DNA of 12,735 nt from an uncultured Collinsella sp. (lineage in GTDB: Bacteria > Actinomycetota > Coriobacteriia > Coriobacteriales > Coriobacteriaceae). The position numbers were made by a program, and so were the translations under genes. The stretch covers positions 1-12,735 of the forward strand of contig USHS01000018.1 of the NCBI GenBank assembly GCA_900554585.1, in the 5' to 3' direction. Every line of letters begins with the position of its first letter. The stretch's first letter is position 1. The notes beneath the pieces were generated by a model. It ran no database searches. It worked only from the letters and a program-made list of their open reading frames with translations, and was not told the origin of the DNA. This document shows positions 1-6,979 of this stretch, in pieces.

Positions 1-1645
1 GGTATGTTGGGCCAAGACCATCGAGAACAAAATTGCGAAGGTTGTCAAAATAGTGGGCACAATCCGTTAAACCCTTTTCGTATGCCGTGTCGGCTTTTCT
101 CCGTATATTGAGTGCGACATCGCGGGGTGATTTGCGACCAAGATGTTTTTTGGCGTTGTGTCGCGGGTTGCAATAGAGCTTGGTTGCCGCGTTATATCGA
201 TCGCAGTACTTGCTGTTGGGACCGGTCGGAAAAAAGAGCGAACCGCAGGTTTGGCATGTTATCGGCATTATGCCGCACAGCAGCAGCTCGTGGAGGATGC
301 GGGCATAAAGGCTTGCAAAGGAGCATTCCTCTTCGGTGAAATAAAGCTCTCCTGCCTTTGCAATAACAGCTTGAAGCCTTACGAGCCTATTGAGGTTTTC
401 CTGGTCGTTAAGCTCTGCATATGCATGGAAGTCTCCATTTGCGTAGATTTGGTTCTCGCGCATAGCCTCGAGATAGTTCTTGCGAAACGCCTGCATAAAG
501 GGGGCGCTATTCATGCGTTTTATATCGTTCAAATGTTCTTCGAGCTTTTGAGCCGTTTCGTTTCCGGGCAAGTGCTTTTTGGCTGCGTATGCAAAAGCGT
601 CGCCAAAGCGGATGATTGCCGGCAGCTGCTCATCGAATAATCGAAATTGCCGCGGGTCGCTTGTTTTGATGGCGGCTGGGAAAAACTCTTCGTTTTGCGC
701 GAGCAGGTTAGGCGCCTCGGTGTTTTTAAGCAGCGGGGCAAGCTCCAGACATTCCTGATAAAAAACAATGAGAAGCGCTCGAAAGAGATCGGTATTGGTG
801 CAAACGCAAGCTGTTTCTATCTGCGAGTTGACCTTTGGATATTTGCCTCTTGGATTGTCGCGGTTATACGGTGCCGGTTCTGTTAGCTCGGTGTCGCCGT
901 TGGTAGTTGTAATGTCCATGTCGTTCGACTCGAGCTTGAGATAGGAGCTGAAGAGGGACGCCATTTCTTGGTTGTTGAGTTGGCCCGATGTTGTGATCAC
1001 CGCGCGGTACAGGCGGTTGATTTCGTTGCACTCAATAGCGTTGTTGGTCATCCAGCAGTCGTAATAGCGATAGTCGGGAATCGCTGTGATGTTCATGACA
1101 CACTGCCTGCAGACACTTTCAAGGAGATATCTGGCCATGCCAGATATCTCTCCGTGCGCATGGCGCGTAATGGCTTTATCGAATACCGGAGCAAAGAAAT
1201 CGAGATCGCGTTCCTTTTGTTTTTGAAGGTTGACTTCGATTTCGACTTCGTTCAATTCAGCTTGTGCGGACTCTTGGTCGGAATCGTCTGGATCGAGCCA
1301 GTCGTCATGGTCTGACTCGGCTGCGTGGTCCATCGAAGCGTGCTGCGTATTGGGGGGAGCAGGGGACTGCCGAATGGCGTTCTGTAAATCGATGTAAAAG
1401 CGCAATTTTGCTCGCTCACGAAAGTGGCCCCCAATCTCGTTGAAAAGCCAGCTTAAGTCGACGCGTAATAGGTCGTTGGCTATGGAGACGAGACTCCATG
1501 CGCTTGCATTGCCGGTTGCGTTTCCGTCATCGGCGCAATCAATCTCTGGCGTTCTGTTAAGAAGAAGCATGCGGGGATTGACGGGAGAGCGAAGAAAGCC
1601 AGCCTCAAAACCCCAGCTAAACGGTTCTTTTTCGGACTCAAGCAT
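1..1645 (-). CDS. DUF6076-like protein with C-terminal zinc-ribbon-like Cys cluster (3' end outside the window)
   Basis: The minus strand is open without a stop from 1684 down to position 2, giving 548 visible residues; the C-terminus lies beyond the left edge. The start is the first ATG (1643-1645), with GGAG at 1651-1654 as ribosome binding site. An in-frame TGA at 1685-1687 closes the frame upstream. The middle is acidic and mostly helical-looking, including a stretch around residues 105-125 rich in D, E and S. The C-terminal part holds C464-x2-C467-x13-C481-x10-C492-x3-H496, with the form CxxCGxxFxx...KYCD. This resembles the Cys-rich C-terminus of DUF6076 proteins and of zinc-ribbon nucleic-acid-binding modules. 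It is followed by a basic segment (KKHLGRKS and onward). Zinc and nucleic-acid binding are inferred; the real function is unknown. It is divergent from the small-gene/helicase cluster and shares its control region. The codon pattern supports coding, and no plus-strand frame here looks real. Confidence 0.8.
   Translation of the reverse strand, partial: MLESEKEPFSWGFEAGFLRSPVNPRMLLLNRTPEIDCADDGNATGNASAWSLVSIANDLLRVDLSWLFNEIGGHFRERAKLRFYIDLQNAIRQSPAPPNTQHASMDHAAESDHDDWLDPDDSDQESAQAELNEVEIEVNLQKQKERDLDFFAPVFDKAITRHAHGEISGMARYLLESVCRQCVMNITAIPDYRYYDCWMTNNAIECNEINRLYRAVITTSGQLNNQEMASLFSSYLKLESNDMDITTTNGDTELTEPAPYNRDNPRGKYPKVNSQIETACVCTNTDLFRALLIVFYQECLELAPLLKNTEAPNLLAQNEEFFPAAIKTSDPRQFRLFDEQLPAIIRFGDAFAYAAKKHLPGNETAQKLEEHLNDIKRMNSAPFMQAFRKNYLEAMRENQIYANGDFHAYAELNDQENLNRLVRLQAVIAKAGELYFTEEECSFASLYARILHELLLCGIMPITCQTCGSLFFPTGPNSKYCDRYNAATKLYCNPRHNAKKHLGRKSPRDVALNIRRKADTAYEKGLTDCAHYFDNLRNFVLDGLGPTY
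1124..1150. repeat. Perfect 12-bp inverted repeat inside the DUF6076-like gene
   Basis: Positions 1124-1135 (GAGATATCTGGC) and 1139-1150 (GCCAGATATCTC) are perfectly complementary, with a 3-nt loop CAT. The hairpin sits inside the coding sequence around residues 166-174 of the minus-strand protein and contains two GATATC sites. There is no U-run next to it on either strand, so it is not a normal terminator. Confidence 0.75.
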
Positions 1646-1686
1646 CGATGCTCCAAACAGCCAAAATTTAAATCGCGATAAAAGTC

Positions 1687-1715
1687 ATATTACGCGGCTG
1701 TTTGCGGCTGTTCAA
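1687..1715 (-). promoter_or_regulatory. Likely sigma70-type promoter for the DUF6076-like gene
   Basis: Read on the minus strand, TTGAAC (1710-1715) is a -35 box and TAATAT (1687-1692) a -10 box, with an exact 17-nt spacer. Each matches 4 of 6 consensus bases. The ATG of the minus-strand gene lies about 42 nt downstream of the -10 box, a normal leader length. Confidence 0.5.
1694..1712. promoter_or_regulatory. Tandem GCGGCTGTT operator-like repeats in the promoter spacer
   Basis: GCGGCTGTT occurs at 1694-1702 and again at 1704-1712, start points 10 bp apart (one helical turn). Both lie between, or overlap, the -35 and -10 boxes of the minus-strand promoter. An inverted copy, CAAACAGCC at 1654-1662, pairs with GGCTGTTTG at 1696-1704 and lies just upstream of the minus-strand ribosome binding site. 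The arrangement suits a repressor site that would silence the minus-strand gene; the binding protein is unknown. Confidence 0.45.
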
Positions 1716-1754
1716 TGGAATCAAGCGAAAAGGCTTAAAACCAGGGAGGCCGTT

Positions 1755-2081
1755 ATGCCCGATTGCATCAAGCTCAACAAAGGAAACATCGATGTATGTG
1801 AGCGCGAGGTTATCGCTCTTCGCGAGATCATCGCTGCCGCCATGGGTCGTTTGCACCAGATTCGCAAGCAGTGCGAGCACGGCTACGCGTCTTCGGAGGA
1901 TTTCGAGAATGCGCTGGATGCGTACGGAGTAATCCATGAGCGAGTCGATGAGCTTGATCAGCTTGGTTTCGAGTTCAGATGGTCGTCAATCCCCGATGTA
2001 GGAATCGATGAGTACGACGGGCTCGAATGGATCGATGGCGACAACCCTCCGCGTGAGCGCGGTTTCGATATTGCTTGTTAA
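1755..2081 (+). CDS. Small hypothetical protein, 108 aa, mostly helical
   Basis: The start is the ATG at 1755, preceded by GGGAGG (1744-1749) at a 5-nt spacer. The same frame stays open upstream to 1440, but that part is antisense to the DUF6076-like gene and has no ribosome binding site, so it is excluded. The product begins MPDCIKLNKG. It has two predicted amphipathic helices (about residues 17-42 and 50-70, the latter ending in HERVDELDQLGF), then an acidic tail with D, E, G and W (about residues 78-98). No signal peptide, membrane segment or known motif is visible, and I do not recognise the family. It is the first gene of the plus-strand cluster; the next gene starts 28 nt later with its own ribosome binding site, which suggests an operon. 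It could be an accessory or regulatory partner of the downstream helicase module, but only position supports this. Confidence 0.65.
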   Translation: MPDCIKLNKGNIDVCEREVIALREIIAAAMGRLHQIRKQCEHGYASSEDFENALDAYGVIHERVDELDQLGFEFRWSSIPDVGIDEYDGLEWIDGDNPPRERGFDIAC

Positions 2082-2109
2082 TGTGTCCGAATGGTTGATT
2101 GGAGACAAA

Positions 2110-2727
2110 ATGTATCCGTACTACGAATGTGACAACTATCCCATGAGCATTACAGATGATGACGGCCCGTTCCTGATCATGGAGGCGAGGCTGTCTGGCG
2201 ACGACGAGCTCAATGATGATTTTAGGAAAGACGCCAGTTATAGATATTCATGTGCGACTGTTTCTGCGGCGATTGATCTTTGCAGGTCGCTGACGGACAG
2301 CGATGTCGATTATTGGTATGAAAGTTGGGAGAAGGCGGTTGAGCGGCTTCCACTTGAAGAATGCGAGAGTGCGACGATGCTGTATTGGATCGAGCCAACC
2401 GATCCGTACAAGGCACTCTGCGCCTGCCATCCCCATCCCGATCTTGAGAAGTACGTGGTTGAGGCAATTGGCGCTGTTGACACCTATCTACTGGAGCGCG
2501 ATGACTGTCCCTTTTCGGTCGATCATTTAGATCTAAAGGACGTTGGCGTCCTGCTCAGCGCTGCTTGGGGCTTGGCTCGAGTCCTCGAAGAAGCTTGGGG
2601 CACTTGCGACCCTGATGTTTTGGAAAAGATCGAGGATGCTACGTTCAATGCGTATACAACGGTTGAAGACCTGATCGCGGGCGAAGAGGCGGCCAAGGCC
2701 AGTGCAAAGTCCGATGACACTCTTTAG
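2110..2727 (+). CDS. Acidic hypothetical protein, 205 aa
   Basis: The start chosen is ATG 2110-2112, preceded by TTGGAG (2098-2103) at a 6-nt spacer. An earlier in-frame ATG at 2008 would overlap the previous gene and lacks a ribosome binding site. The product begins MYPYYECDNYPMSITDDDGP. It is strongly acidic and rich in Trp and Tyr around residues 70-77 (DVDYWYESW). It has a Cys/His-containing patch near residues 103-109 (CACHPHP). The rest looks helical, ending in an Ala/Lys/Glu stretch. No membrane segment or signal peptide is seen, and no known family or catalytic motif is recognised. It is a soluble cytoplasmic protein as far as can be judged. Its place between the 108-aa gene and the helicase suggests co-transcription. 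The strong negative charge would be compatible with DNA mimicry or a protein-binding role, which is speculation. Confidence 0.7.
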   Translation: MYPYYECDNYPMSITDDDGPFLIMEARLSGDDELNDDFRKDASYRYSCATVSAAIDLCRSLTDSDVDYWYESWEKAVERLPLEECESATMLYWIEPTDPYKALCACHPHPDLEKYVVEAIGAVDTYLLERDDCPFSVDHLDLKDVGVLLSAAWGLARVLEEAWGTCDPDVLEKIEDATFNAYTTVEDLIAGEEAAKASAKSDDTL

Positions 2728-2744
2728 CCACTGCGCTGAACGGC

Positions 2745-2912
2745 GTGACCGATCGGCAGGTTGCCGGGAAAAGCTTTAGCAAGCGCCCCGACCAGGTTCA
2801 GGAGTCTGCCGCCGATGCATCCCTGATGCGTGCTGCCCTTGCAGTGATCGATGCTAAAGAGCGCGAGGCGTTGGAGTGCGATCTTAAGAACCTGCTCGCT
2901 TCGTGCGAGTAA
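2745..2912 (+). CDS. Short hypothetical ORF, about 55 aa, start uncertain (possible gene remnant)
   Basis: The frame is open from 2718 to the TAA at 2910-2912, with gene-like codon use (GCC, GAG, CGC, CTG frequent). It reads VTDRQVAGKSFSKRPDQVQE, continuing with an Ala/Leu/Glu-rich helix and ending NLLASCE. The best start is GTG 2745, but no good ribosome binding site precedes it. The frame begins about where the 205-aa gene stops, in the -1 frame. This could be a coupled small gene, the C-terminal piece of the 205-aa gene cut off by a frameshift, or a decayed fragment. No domain is recognised. The helicase gene follows after 134 nt. Confidence 0.4.
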   Translation: MTDRQVAGKSFSKRPDQVQESAADASLMRAALAVIDAKEREALECDLKNLLASCE

Positions 2913-3046
2913 TCGCGGACTGCTCCTCTTTCCTTTCTTTCTTCTCTCAAGCGGCATGGACGCCGCCGCCTTGACCGCCCTGCGTGAGTTTTTGTCCGCA
3001 CGGGATGGTATCCAACACATGTAACAACTAAATCGGAGGTTTGACC
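2913..3046. other. Gap before the helicase gene, with a polypyrimidine tract and a possible 22-aa ORF
   Basis: A run of 26 pure C/T bases lies at 2923-2948 on the plus strand. It is followed by a tiny ORF at 2956-3024 (begins MDAAALTALREF) with no clear ribosome binding site; it is too short to call a gene. No convincing -35/-10 pair or terminator hairpin was found, so read-through from the upstream small genes into the helicase gene is plausible. Confidence 0.35.
3035..3039 (+). promoter_or_regulatory. Ribosome binding site deciding the helicase start
   Basis: GGAGG at 3035-3039 is 7 nt before the ATG at 3047. The in-frame TTG at 3041 lies only 1 nt from it, too close for initiation, so ATG 3047 is taken as the start. 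Confidence 0.75.
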
Positions 3047-6000
3047 ATGGCTACGTGGGATCTCAACTGTCAATCGAATCCGTCGTCTGCGGACGACAAG
3101 GAGCTCGCTCCCTATCTTGCACGTCAAAAGGCGATGCGCGAGTTTTTTGAGCGTGCGCTGTTTGCCCCCAAGGATCAGGACAACAATGGCCTGTACTTTT
3201 TGGGCGCCACGACGGGATCGGGTAAAAATTATACGGCCGAGCAGGTCACGGCCGACCTGATTGCCGGTGGCTGGGACGATTCGGGCTGTTTTAACAAGTG
3301 CCCGGGCCGTCGTTATCTGGTGTTTGTGGTGCCGGGTAAGGACAACCGTGACAACTACGTTGCAGGCGTGCGCAAATTGCTGGTTGACCAGGGCATGGAT
3401 GGCGATGTCGTGCAGCACATCGTGTTCGATCTTCCGCGCGCGGGCGAAAACATCCTGCGTTGGATTGAGACTACGCGTGGCAAGGGCGCTGTGGGCGTGC
3501 GTGACATCCCGTGTCCCATCGAGGCAGACGACGAGAGCTCTCATCGCATCATTAAGCGCGCATGGCGCAACGCGATGGAGATCGCCGATGACCTCTTGGG
3601 CATCCTTGACACTCGAAATCGCCTGGGAGGTGTTGCAGACCGTTTGACCCCCGCCCTTCGCGAGAAGCTATCGTCGGCGGACGCGAGCTTGCGTTGGGCT
3701 GTGAGCCACGAGCTTAAAAACGTCACGCGCGGTATGGAGGTGATCCCTCAGATTTGGCCGTCTGCCCTGCTCAATGACAAGAGCATGCCGCATGTGATTG
3801 CGTGCACGCCTCAAAAGCTCGTCAATAGGATCGATACAGTGACCGGTGCAGGCATTGTGCTCTTTAACGCAATGGCTGCCGAGAAGGGCCTGTTTATCTT
3901 TGATGAAATCGACCACATGAAGGCCGACATACTGTCGACGCTGACAGACGATCCCGTGACGTTTCAGCCGGACGAGGTTCTGCGTATCCTCGATCGTCAT
4001 TTTAACGGCGGTGTGGTGGATCCCTTGCTACTGGGGAATCGAGATCAATGGATGGCGGTCTACACGCACGCTTCCACGTCGGGCGATCACAAGGGGTCGA
4101 ATGCCGAGAGGAACAGGGTTTCGCGAGCGAGCGTAGAAGAAGCCGCCGAAGAAATCGCCAAGGATGCCAAGAAAATTCAAAAGGCACTTGCCTCTTGTAT
4201 TAAGGAAATGAAACTGCGCCCGCCTTTTGCGCTGTCTGACGAGGCGAAAGAAGAGCAGCTCTCCGGTCGACACCTGTTTGGTAGTGACGATATTTCGGTG
4301 GGTGACAACTCGGCGAATCCGTTGCGCTACAAGCCCAATGAGGGCGGTACCCACAATATGATTACGGCCCATGGGGCGGATGGGCAGCAAACCGTTAACA
4401 AGGCGGTTCGTCGTGCGCGTGGCGTCGTTAGGATGGTGGTGGGTCATCTTGCCCGCTGCGCCACACTTATGGACAGCCTGTACTACGGAGGTCTTTCGTA
4501 CAAGGACGACCTTTCGCGCAAGAACATCATCGATGCCCTGGGCATTAGGAACAACCAGACCAGCGAGAAGTATTTTTGGGATTCGTTGATGCTGGCGCTG
4601 TTCTTTAAAGATCGCAAGAATGACGAGATCGATGCCGCCGACGACTCGATGTATGCGCGTGGTGTCGATTATCTAGTGATGGAAACCACCATCGAGCACA
4701 TGTTTACCACGTACCTAACCAGCCACGGCATTGAGCGCATGCCCGAGGCATACCTTGCCTCCATTGCCGCCAAAGCGCCTTGCGTGTGCCTGAGCGCAAC
4801 ATGCAGTGCGCCGACCGTCAAAAACTTCAACCTCGATTACCTTGACGAGGTTCATGGCGTGGTTCGCAAGGACGCTTGGATTGGCGAGCTCAACCAGGAA
4901 ATCGTGCGACAGACTAAGCTGTTTAACAAACAGGCTGCGAAGGAGTACGACGTCGATATTGCCTGGGTGGATGAGTCCAAGGAAATTGCCGGCATGGTCG
5001 CGCTGGCAGGCGGCGCCTTTGGCGGCATCATTGTGTCGCCCGACGAGGTGTACGAGCGCGCGATGCGGTTCTTTGACGGGATTGGCGTGAGTGAGGGACT
5101 TGCGGTGCGCTTGCGCTTAAAGATTGCTGACAGGGTGGGCGTGAGCGACGCCAAGAGCATCGAGTTTGAGCTGAAGCGCCTGAGCAAGACGCTTGTTGCC
5201 GTGAGTACTTGGGCCCGTGGTGTGGCGCGTAACGAGCAACGGGCGGGAGCCGTTTTTACCACGCGCCACATGGGAAACCATGGCGAATTCAATAGTCTGG
5301 CGCTGGATCTTGCGCGCGAGATTGTCGCGGAGCTGGTGATTAGAAACATCAAGTGCCCCGAGATGTCGTACGAGAAATCGCTTGAGGCCGCCAAGGACAT
5401 GGTGCCGTGCTTTAACGCTGCGGAATGGGATGCAGGTTGGCGTGGTGCTCAAAAACGTCTCGAGCTGGGCCAGCCGACCCTGATGTTTATCAATCTTTCG
5501 GCAGGTGGCTTTTCCAAGAATCTCAAATACAAGGTGCCGGAGAATCTGTGCGACATGGTTCATCAGGTCGATTGCGGCTTTGAAAATGTCGACCGTCGCC
5601 CCAAGATGGATCTTGATTTCTTATATATCGAGTCGCCCACAAGTCGTTTGACCTGGGGAGTGGAGATCAACTCAAATAAGTTTGTCCAGCAGGCGCTACT
5701 TGGCGTGGTGGAGCAGGAGGAACTGGTAGCGCGCGGCGAGGTTCCGTTTACTCAAAAGCGCCGGAACGTACGGATGCTTCTATCTGGCGTTAATAAGAGC
5801 CTGCCGGTGCGCGACACCCTCTCTTATCAGGTCGAAGGCGCTCGCATTGTGGCACAGGCTGTGGGTCGCCTGATGCGCACGAGTGTAAAGATGCCTTGCG
5901 TGCAGGTGATGCTCGACCGCGAGATTGCGAACGATTGCAACTTTTCGTTCTTGCATGATTTGCCGATGGGCTACGAGCTTGAGCAGGTGGTTGGTGCCTG

Positions 6001-6979
6001 CGCCGCTGCCAACAACCATATGACGGACAACAAGGAACACGCTGCCGTTAAGCAGCAGAACCTTGCCGCCTTTAGGAACAACCTTGCCAAGCAAAAGCAC
6101 GAAAAGCTGGCGTGGAAAGTTACCTCGCTAAACGCCGGGGACGAAGATCTCGCTGCTTTTGATGGCGAGCGCGACTTTTACCTGCATCATTTTTGCCTGC
6201 CATGGGAAGATCTCGCGCAATACCCAGAGCGCCGGAGTACCGCGCTGCGCATGTCGCATGCTGCAAATGGCTATGCCTATGCAGAAGGCGGGGCATGCAA
6301 GGTGCCACGTTTTGAATTCCCTAACTACGATGGTGAGCCCGTCGAGCAAATTGCCGCTCGTCTGGAGGACTATTGCCGCTGCAGCGCGGGCTATAAGGGC
6401 GCAAAGGTTCGCCAGGTAAGCCAGGCGGCTGCCCGTGTGCCCGAGCTGCTTTCGATTCGTGAGGTGCGCGAGCGCTGGTCTCGTGACGGGGTGCCTTCGA
6501 CGCTGCAACCGGCGGCAACGGCACACATGACGCCCTATATGTTCCAGGCGGTCTACCTGGGTGAGCTGGGAGAATCTGCCGGAAGGGCAATCTTTGAGGC
6601 ATATTACGACGGCCGTTATTCGCTTACGCGTGGCGATGCTGCCCATGCCGAGACGGGCGGCGACTTTGAGGTGCTCGATGCCGCCGGCAACAAGACCGGG
6701 GTGTGGATCGACTTTAAGCACTATCGCATCGGTGCCTATATCGCTTATGTTCGAGACGGTCGCGAGGCGTCGGATGCCGAGCGCTTTAGGGCGAAGGCTC
6801 AAAAGGTTGGGGCGAAACGCCTGCTGATCGTCAACGTTTTGGCTGATGAGGCAGCGCTTGAGTGCGCGCCCAAGGCACTCGACGCCGAAGGGACTGTGTT
6901 CTCCGTTCCTTATATGGCCGCTGACGGCGCAATCAATCTGGAGATGATGGAGGCGGTTCGTCGTGCAATCGAAGCATAA
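3047..6979 (+). CDS. Large SF2-type helicase with apparent C-terminal PD-(D/E)xK nuclease domain, 1310 aa
   Basis: Helicase motifs appear in the right order. There is a P-loop GATTGSGKN at residues 53-61 (Lys60). A DEID Walker B box lies at 286-289, followed by His290. SAT (motif III) is at 583-585, in a context like SATCSAPTVKNFNLDYL. A motif V-like stretch with SAGGFSKNL lies around 818-826, and motif VI is Q937-x2-G940-R941-x2-R944. The protein should therefore be an ATP-dependent nucleic-acid translocase. The usual Thr/Ser after the P-loop Lys is Asn. Long insertions between motifs (about 300-580, including a Lys/Glu-rich helix near 365-395) make it much larger than a minimal helicase. 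At the C-terminus, residues 1184-1224 show E1184, then G-D1206-FEV, then WID1222-F-K1224, followed by a hydrophobic strand (LLIVNVL). This fits a restriction-endonuclease-like fold and suggests DNA or RNA cleavage. No signal peptide or membrane segment is seen. The downstream gene overlaps by 17 nt, so the two products are made together and probably act together. The closest known analogy is helicase-nuclease proteins of defence loci, including DinG-type helicases near pPIWI-RE; the exact family is not identified. Confidence 0.85.
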   Translation: MATWDLNCQSNPSSADDKELAPYLARQKAMREFFERALFAPKDQDNNGLYFLGATTGSGKNYTAEQVTADLIAGGWDDSGCFNKCPGRRYLVFVVPGKDNRDNYVAGVRKLLVDQGMDGDVVQHIVFDLPRAGENILRWIETTRGKGAVGVRDIPCPIEADDESSHRIIKRAWRNAMEIADDLLGILDTRNRLGGVADRLTPALREKLSSADASLRWAVSHELKNVTRGMEVIPQIWPSALLNDKSMPHVIACTPQKLVNRIDTVTGAGIVLFNAMAAEKGLFIFDEIDHMKADILSTLTDDPVTFQPDEVLRILDRHFNGGVVDPLLLGNRDQWMAVYTHASTSGDHKGSNAERNRVSRASVEEAAEEIAKDAKKIQKALASCIKEMKLRPPFALSDEAKEEQLSGRHLFGSDDISVGDNSANPLRYKPNEGGTHNMITAHGADGQQTVNKAVRRARGVVRMVVGHLARCATLMDSLYYGGLSYKDDLSRKNIIDALGIRNNQTSEKYFWDSLMLALFFKDRKNDEIDAADDSMYARGVDYLVMETTIEHMFTTYLTSHGIERMPEAYLASIAAKAPCVCLSATCSAPTVKNFNLDYLDEVHGVVRKDAWIGELNQEIVRQTKLFNKQAAKEYDVDIAWVDESKEIAGMVALAGGAFGGIIVSPDEVYERAMRFFDGIGVSEGLAVRLRLKIADRVGVSDAKSIEFELKRLSKTLVAVSTWARGVARNEQRAGAVFTTRHMGNHGEFNSLALDLAREIVAELVIRNIKCPEMSYEKSLEAAKDMVPCFNAAEWDAGWRGAQKRLELGQPTLMFINLSAGGFSKNLKYKVPENLCDMVHQVDCGFENVDRRPKMDLDFLYIESPTSRLTWGVEINSNKFVQQALLGVVEQEELVARGEVPFTQKRRNVRMLLSGVNKSLPVRDTLSYQVEGARIVAQAVGRLMRTSVKMPCVQVMLDREIANDCNFSFLHDLPMGYELEQVVGACAAANNHMTDNKEHAAVKQQNLAAFRNNLAKQKHEKLAWKVTSLNAGDEDLAAFDGERDFYLHHFCLPWEDLAQYPERRSTALRMSHAANGYAYAEGGACKVPRFEFPNYDGEPVEQIAARLEDYCRCSAGYKGAKVRQVSQAAARVPELLSIREVRERWSRDGVPSTLQPAATAHMTPYMFQAVYLGELGESAGRAIFEAYYDGRYSLTRGDAAHAETGGDFEVLDAAGNKTGVWIDFKHYRIGAYIAYVRDGREASDAERFRAKAQKVGAKRLLIVNVLADEAALECAPKALDAEGTVFSVPYMAADGAINLEMMEAVRRAIEA
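6949..6953 (+). promoter_or_regulatory. Ribosome binding site inside the helicase gene for the overlapping GTG start
   Basis: GGAGG at 6949-6953 lies within the last codons of the helicase gene and 9 nt before GTG 6963. It decides the start of the next gene and makes the two genes translationally coupled. Confidence 0.7.

Larger units (their letters stand above)
1646..1754. promoter_or_regulatory. Divergent control region between the DUF6076-like gene and the plus-strand cluster
   Basis: These 109 bases separate two divergently read genes. The sequence is AT-rich in the middle (1664-1692) and holds a minus-strand promoter, two direct repeats and one inverted copy of the same motif, each listed separately. 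On the plus side a strong ribosome binding site (GGGAGG, 1744-1749) precedes the ATG at 1755. I did not find a convincing plus-strand -35/-10 pair; TTCAAT (1711-1716) with TTAAAA (1735-1740) is only a weak candidate. Confidence 0.55.

Noticed and set aside
143-640. 165-aa plus-strand open frame at the left edge
   Set aside because: The minus strand here has a continuous 548-residue frame with a Cys cluster and good codon use; the plus frame is its shadow.
1440-1754. Upstream extension of the 108-aa gene to ATG 1440
   Set aside because: The extension is antisense to the start of the DUF6076-like gene and lacks a ribosome binding site; ATG 1755 has a strong one.
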